Below, piece after piece: positions 63,545-64,000 of a stretch of 64,000 nt of DNA. The position numbers and the translations under genes are program-made. Every line of letters starts with the position of its first letter. Positions within the stretch are counted from its first letter, which is position 1. The notes beneath the pieces are model-generated. The model had not been told where the DNA came from, did no database searches, and saw only the letters and a program-made list of their open reading frames with translations. This DNA comes from Gymnogyps californianus (lineage: Eukaryota > Chordata > Aves > Accipitriformes > Cathartidae), in the NCBI RefSeq assembly GCF_018139145.2, contig NC_059475.1:16682937-16746936 (forward strand), read 5' to 3'.

Positions 63545-64000
63545 GTGAGTGCGGTGCCAGTCCTAAAGGGATGCCGCAGTGTCCAGCTGTTACCCTCTTT
63601 ATTTAGTAATGAGTTGCTGGGCCACGTGTTTTGTTTATTCATGTACAGCTTAAGCCCTGGGCAGTAGGAAGCACTCATCCCTTGACTAAAATGCATCATG
63701 GTTAGAGGAGTCACACCGTGGATGAGTCTTTCTCTTGAGCTTCTCTTGAGGTCAGAGAGGTAATTGGAGCAGGTTTGGTTCCCTGGCACGTGCTTGCAGC
63801 ATCTCAGCTGGCTGGAGCTGGTAAGATGGCATGGGCAGAATCCCTGGGGAAGAGAAGGAAATGCTCATGGCACTTGACAGCTCCCATGAAGCTACGGGAA
63901 GTATCTACCTCCTATCTCTCTGCAGGGAGATCTTTCAGCCCTTCTCTACAAGGATCAGAAATAGGACACATGGTGCAGAGGTCCTCAGTGGAGAACAGGT
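63545..64000 (+). other. TMEM86A: TMEM86A intron 2 (start)
   Basis: Begins with donor GTGAGT. The open frame carries on to 63606 by read-through only. No further exon or repeat is visible before the window ends. Confidence 0.85.

Noticed and set aside
1..64000. CRISPR arrays, operons, phage or bacterial islands, tRNA or rRNA genes
   Set aside because: No spaced direct repeats, no dense same-strand ORFs and no cloverleaf or rRNA signature was noticed. The lysine-tRNA-like 18-mer at 12998-13015 is a retroviral primer site, not a tRNA gene.

Overview
The window is vertebrate nuclear DNA, most likely from a bird. The supports are an intron-rich layout with two CpG-island promoters, a 2.7 kb CR1 LINE ending in the typical ATTCTATGATTCTAT tail, further CR1 fragments, and four copies of one endogenous-retrovirus LTR family of the kind common in avian genomes. 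Only about 350 bases can be assigned to protein-coding exons. The rest is intron, intergenic DNA and retroelements.

Two host genes are recognisable. At the left, on the minus strand, is the first coding exon of SPTY2D1 (SPT2-type histone chaperone): 20 codons in a CpG island around 5.2-6.2 kb, with intron 1 running off the left edge. At the right, on the plus strand, is TMEM86A (YhhN-family lysoplasmalogenase-like membrane protein): a 7-codon first exon at 44.1 kb in a second CpG island, a 19.15 kb intron 1, exon 2 at 63.28-63.54 kb, and the start of intron 2. As I recall, the two genes are also neighbours on human 11p15.1, which supports both calls. The genes diverge, separated by about 38 kb. 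TMEM86A has a perfect palindromic CRE (TGACGTCA) just above its start. SPTY2D1 has three CRE half-sites above a TATA-like box.

The interval between the genes holds, from left to right: a probable solo LTR of a different family near 9 kb; an ancient minus-strand CR1 split in two (9.94-10.53 and 13.63-14.09 kb) by a truncated minus-strand provirus (10.53-13.62 kb) with one LTR, a lysine-tRNA-like primer site, a hydrophobic leader ORF and broken gag/protease; an unassigned CpG-enriched patch at 15.5-16.1 kb; a degenerate minisatellite at 17.0-17.3 kb; two solo LTRs (24.4 and 30.65 kb) with 5-bp target duplications; and the CR1 LINE at 36.3-39.06 kb. TMEM86A intron 1 contains a fourth LTR (56.5 kb, antisense, TATA region deleted), a short CR1 tail, two long poly-T tracts and an exon-like 69-nt segment.

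I see no operon, CRISPR array, defence island or other dedicated new system. The most interesting items are the retroviral ones (leader ORF, gag-protease in one frame without zinc knuckles, lysine-type primer site with 5-bp duplications, nested insertion and deletion) and the possible cryptic exons.
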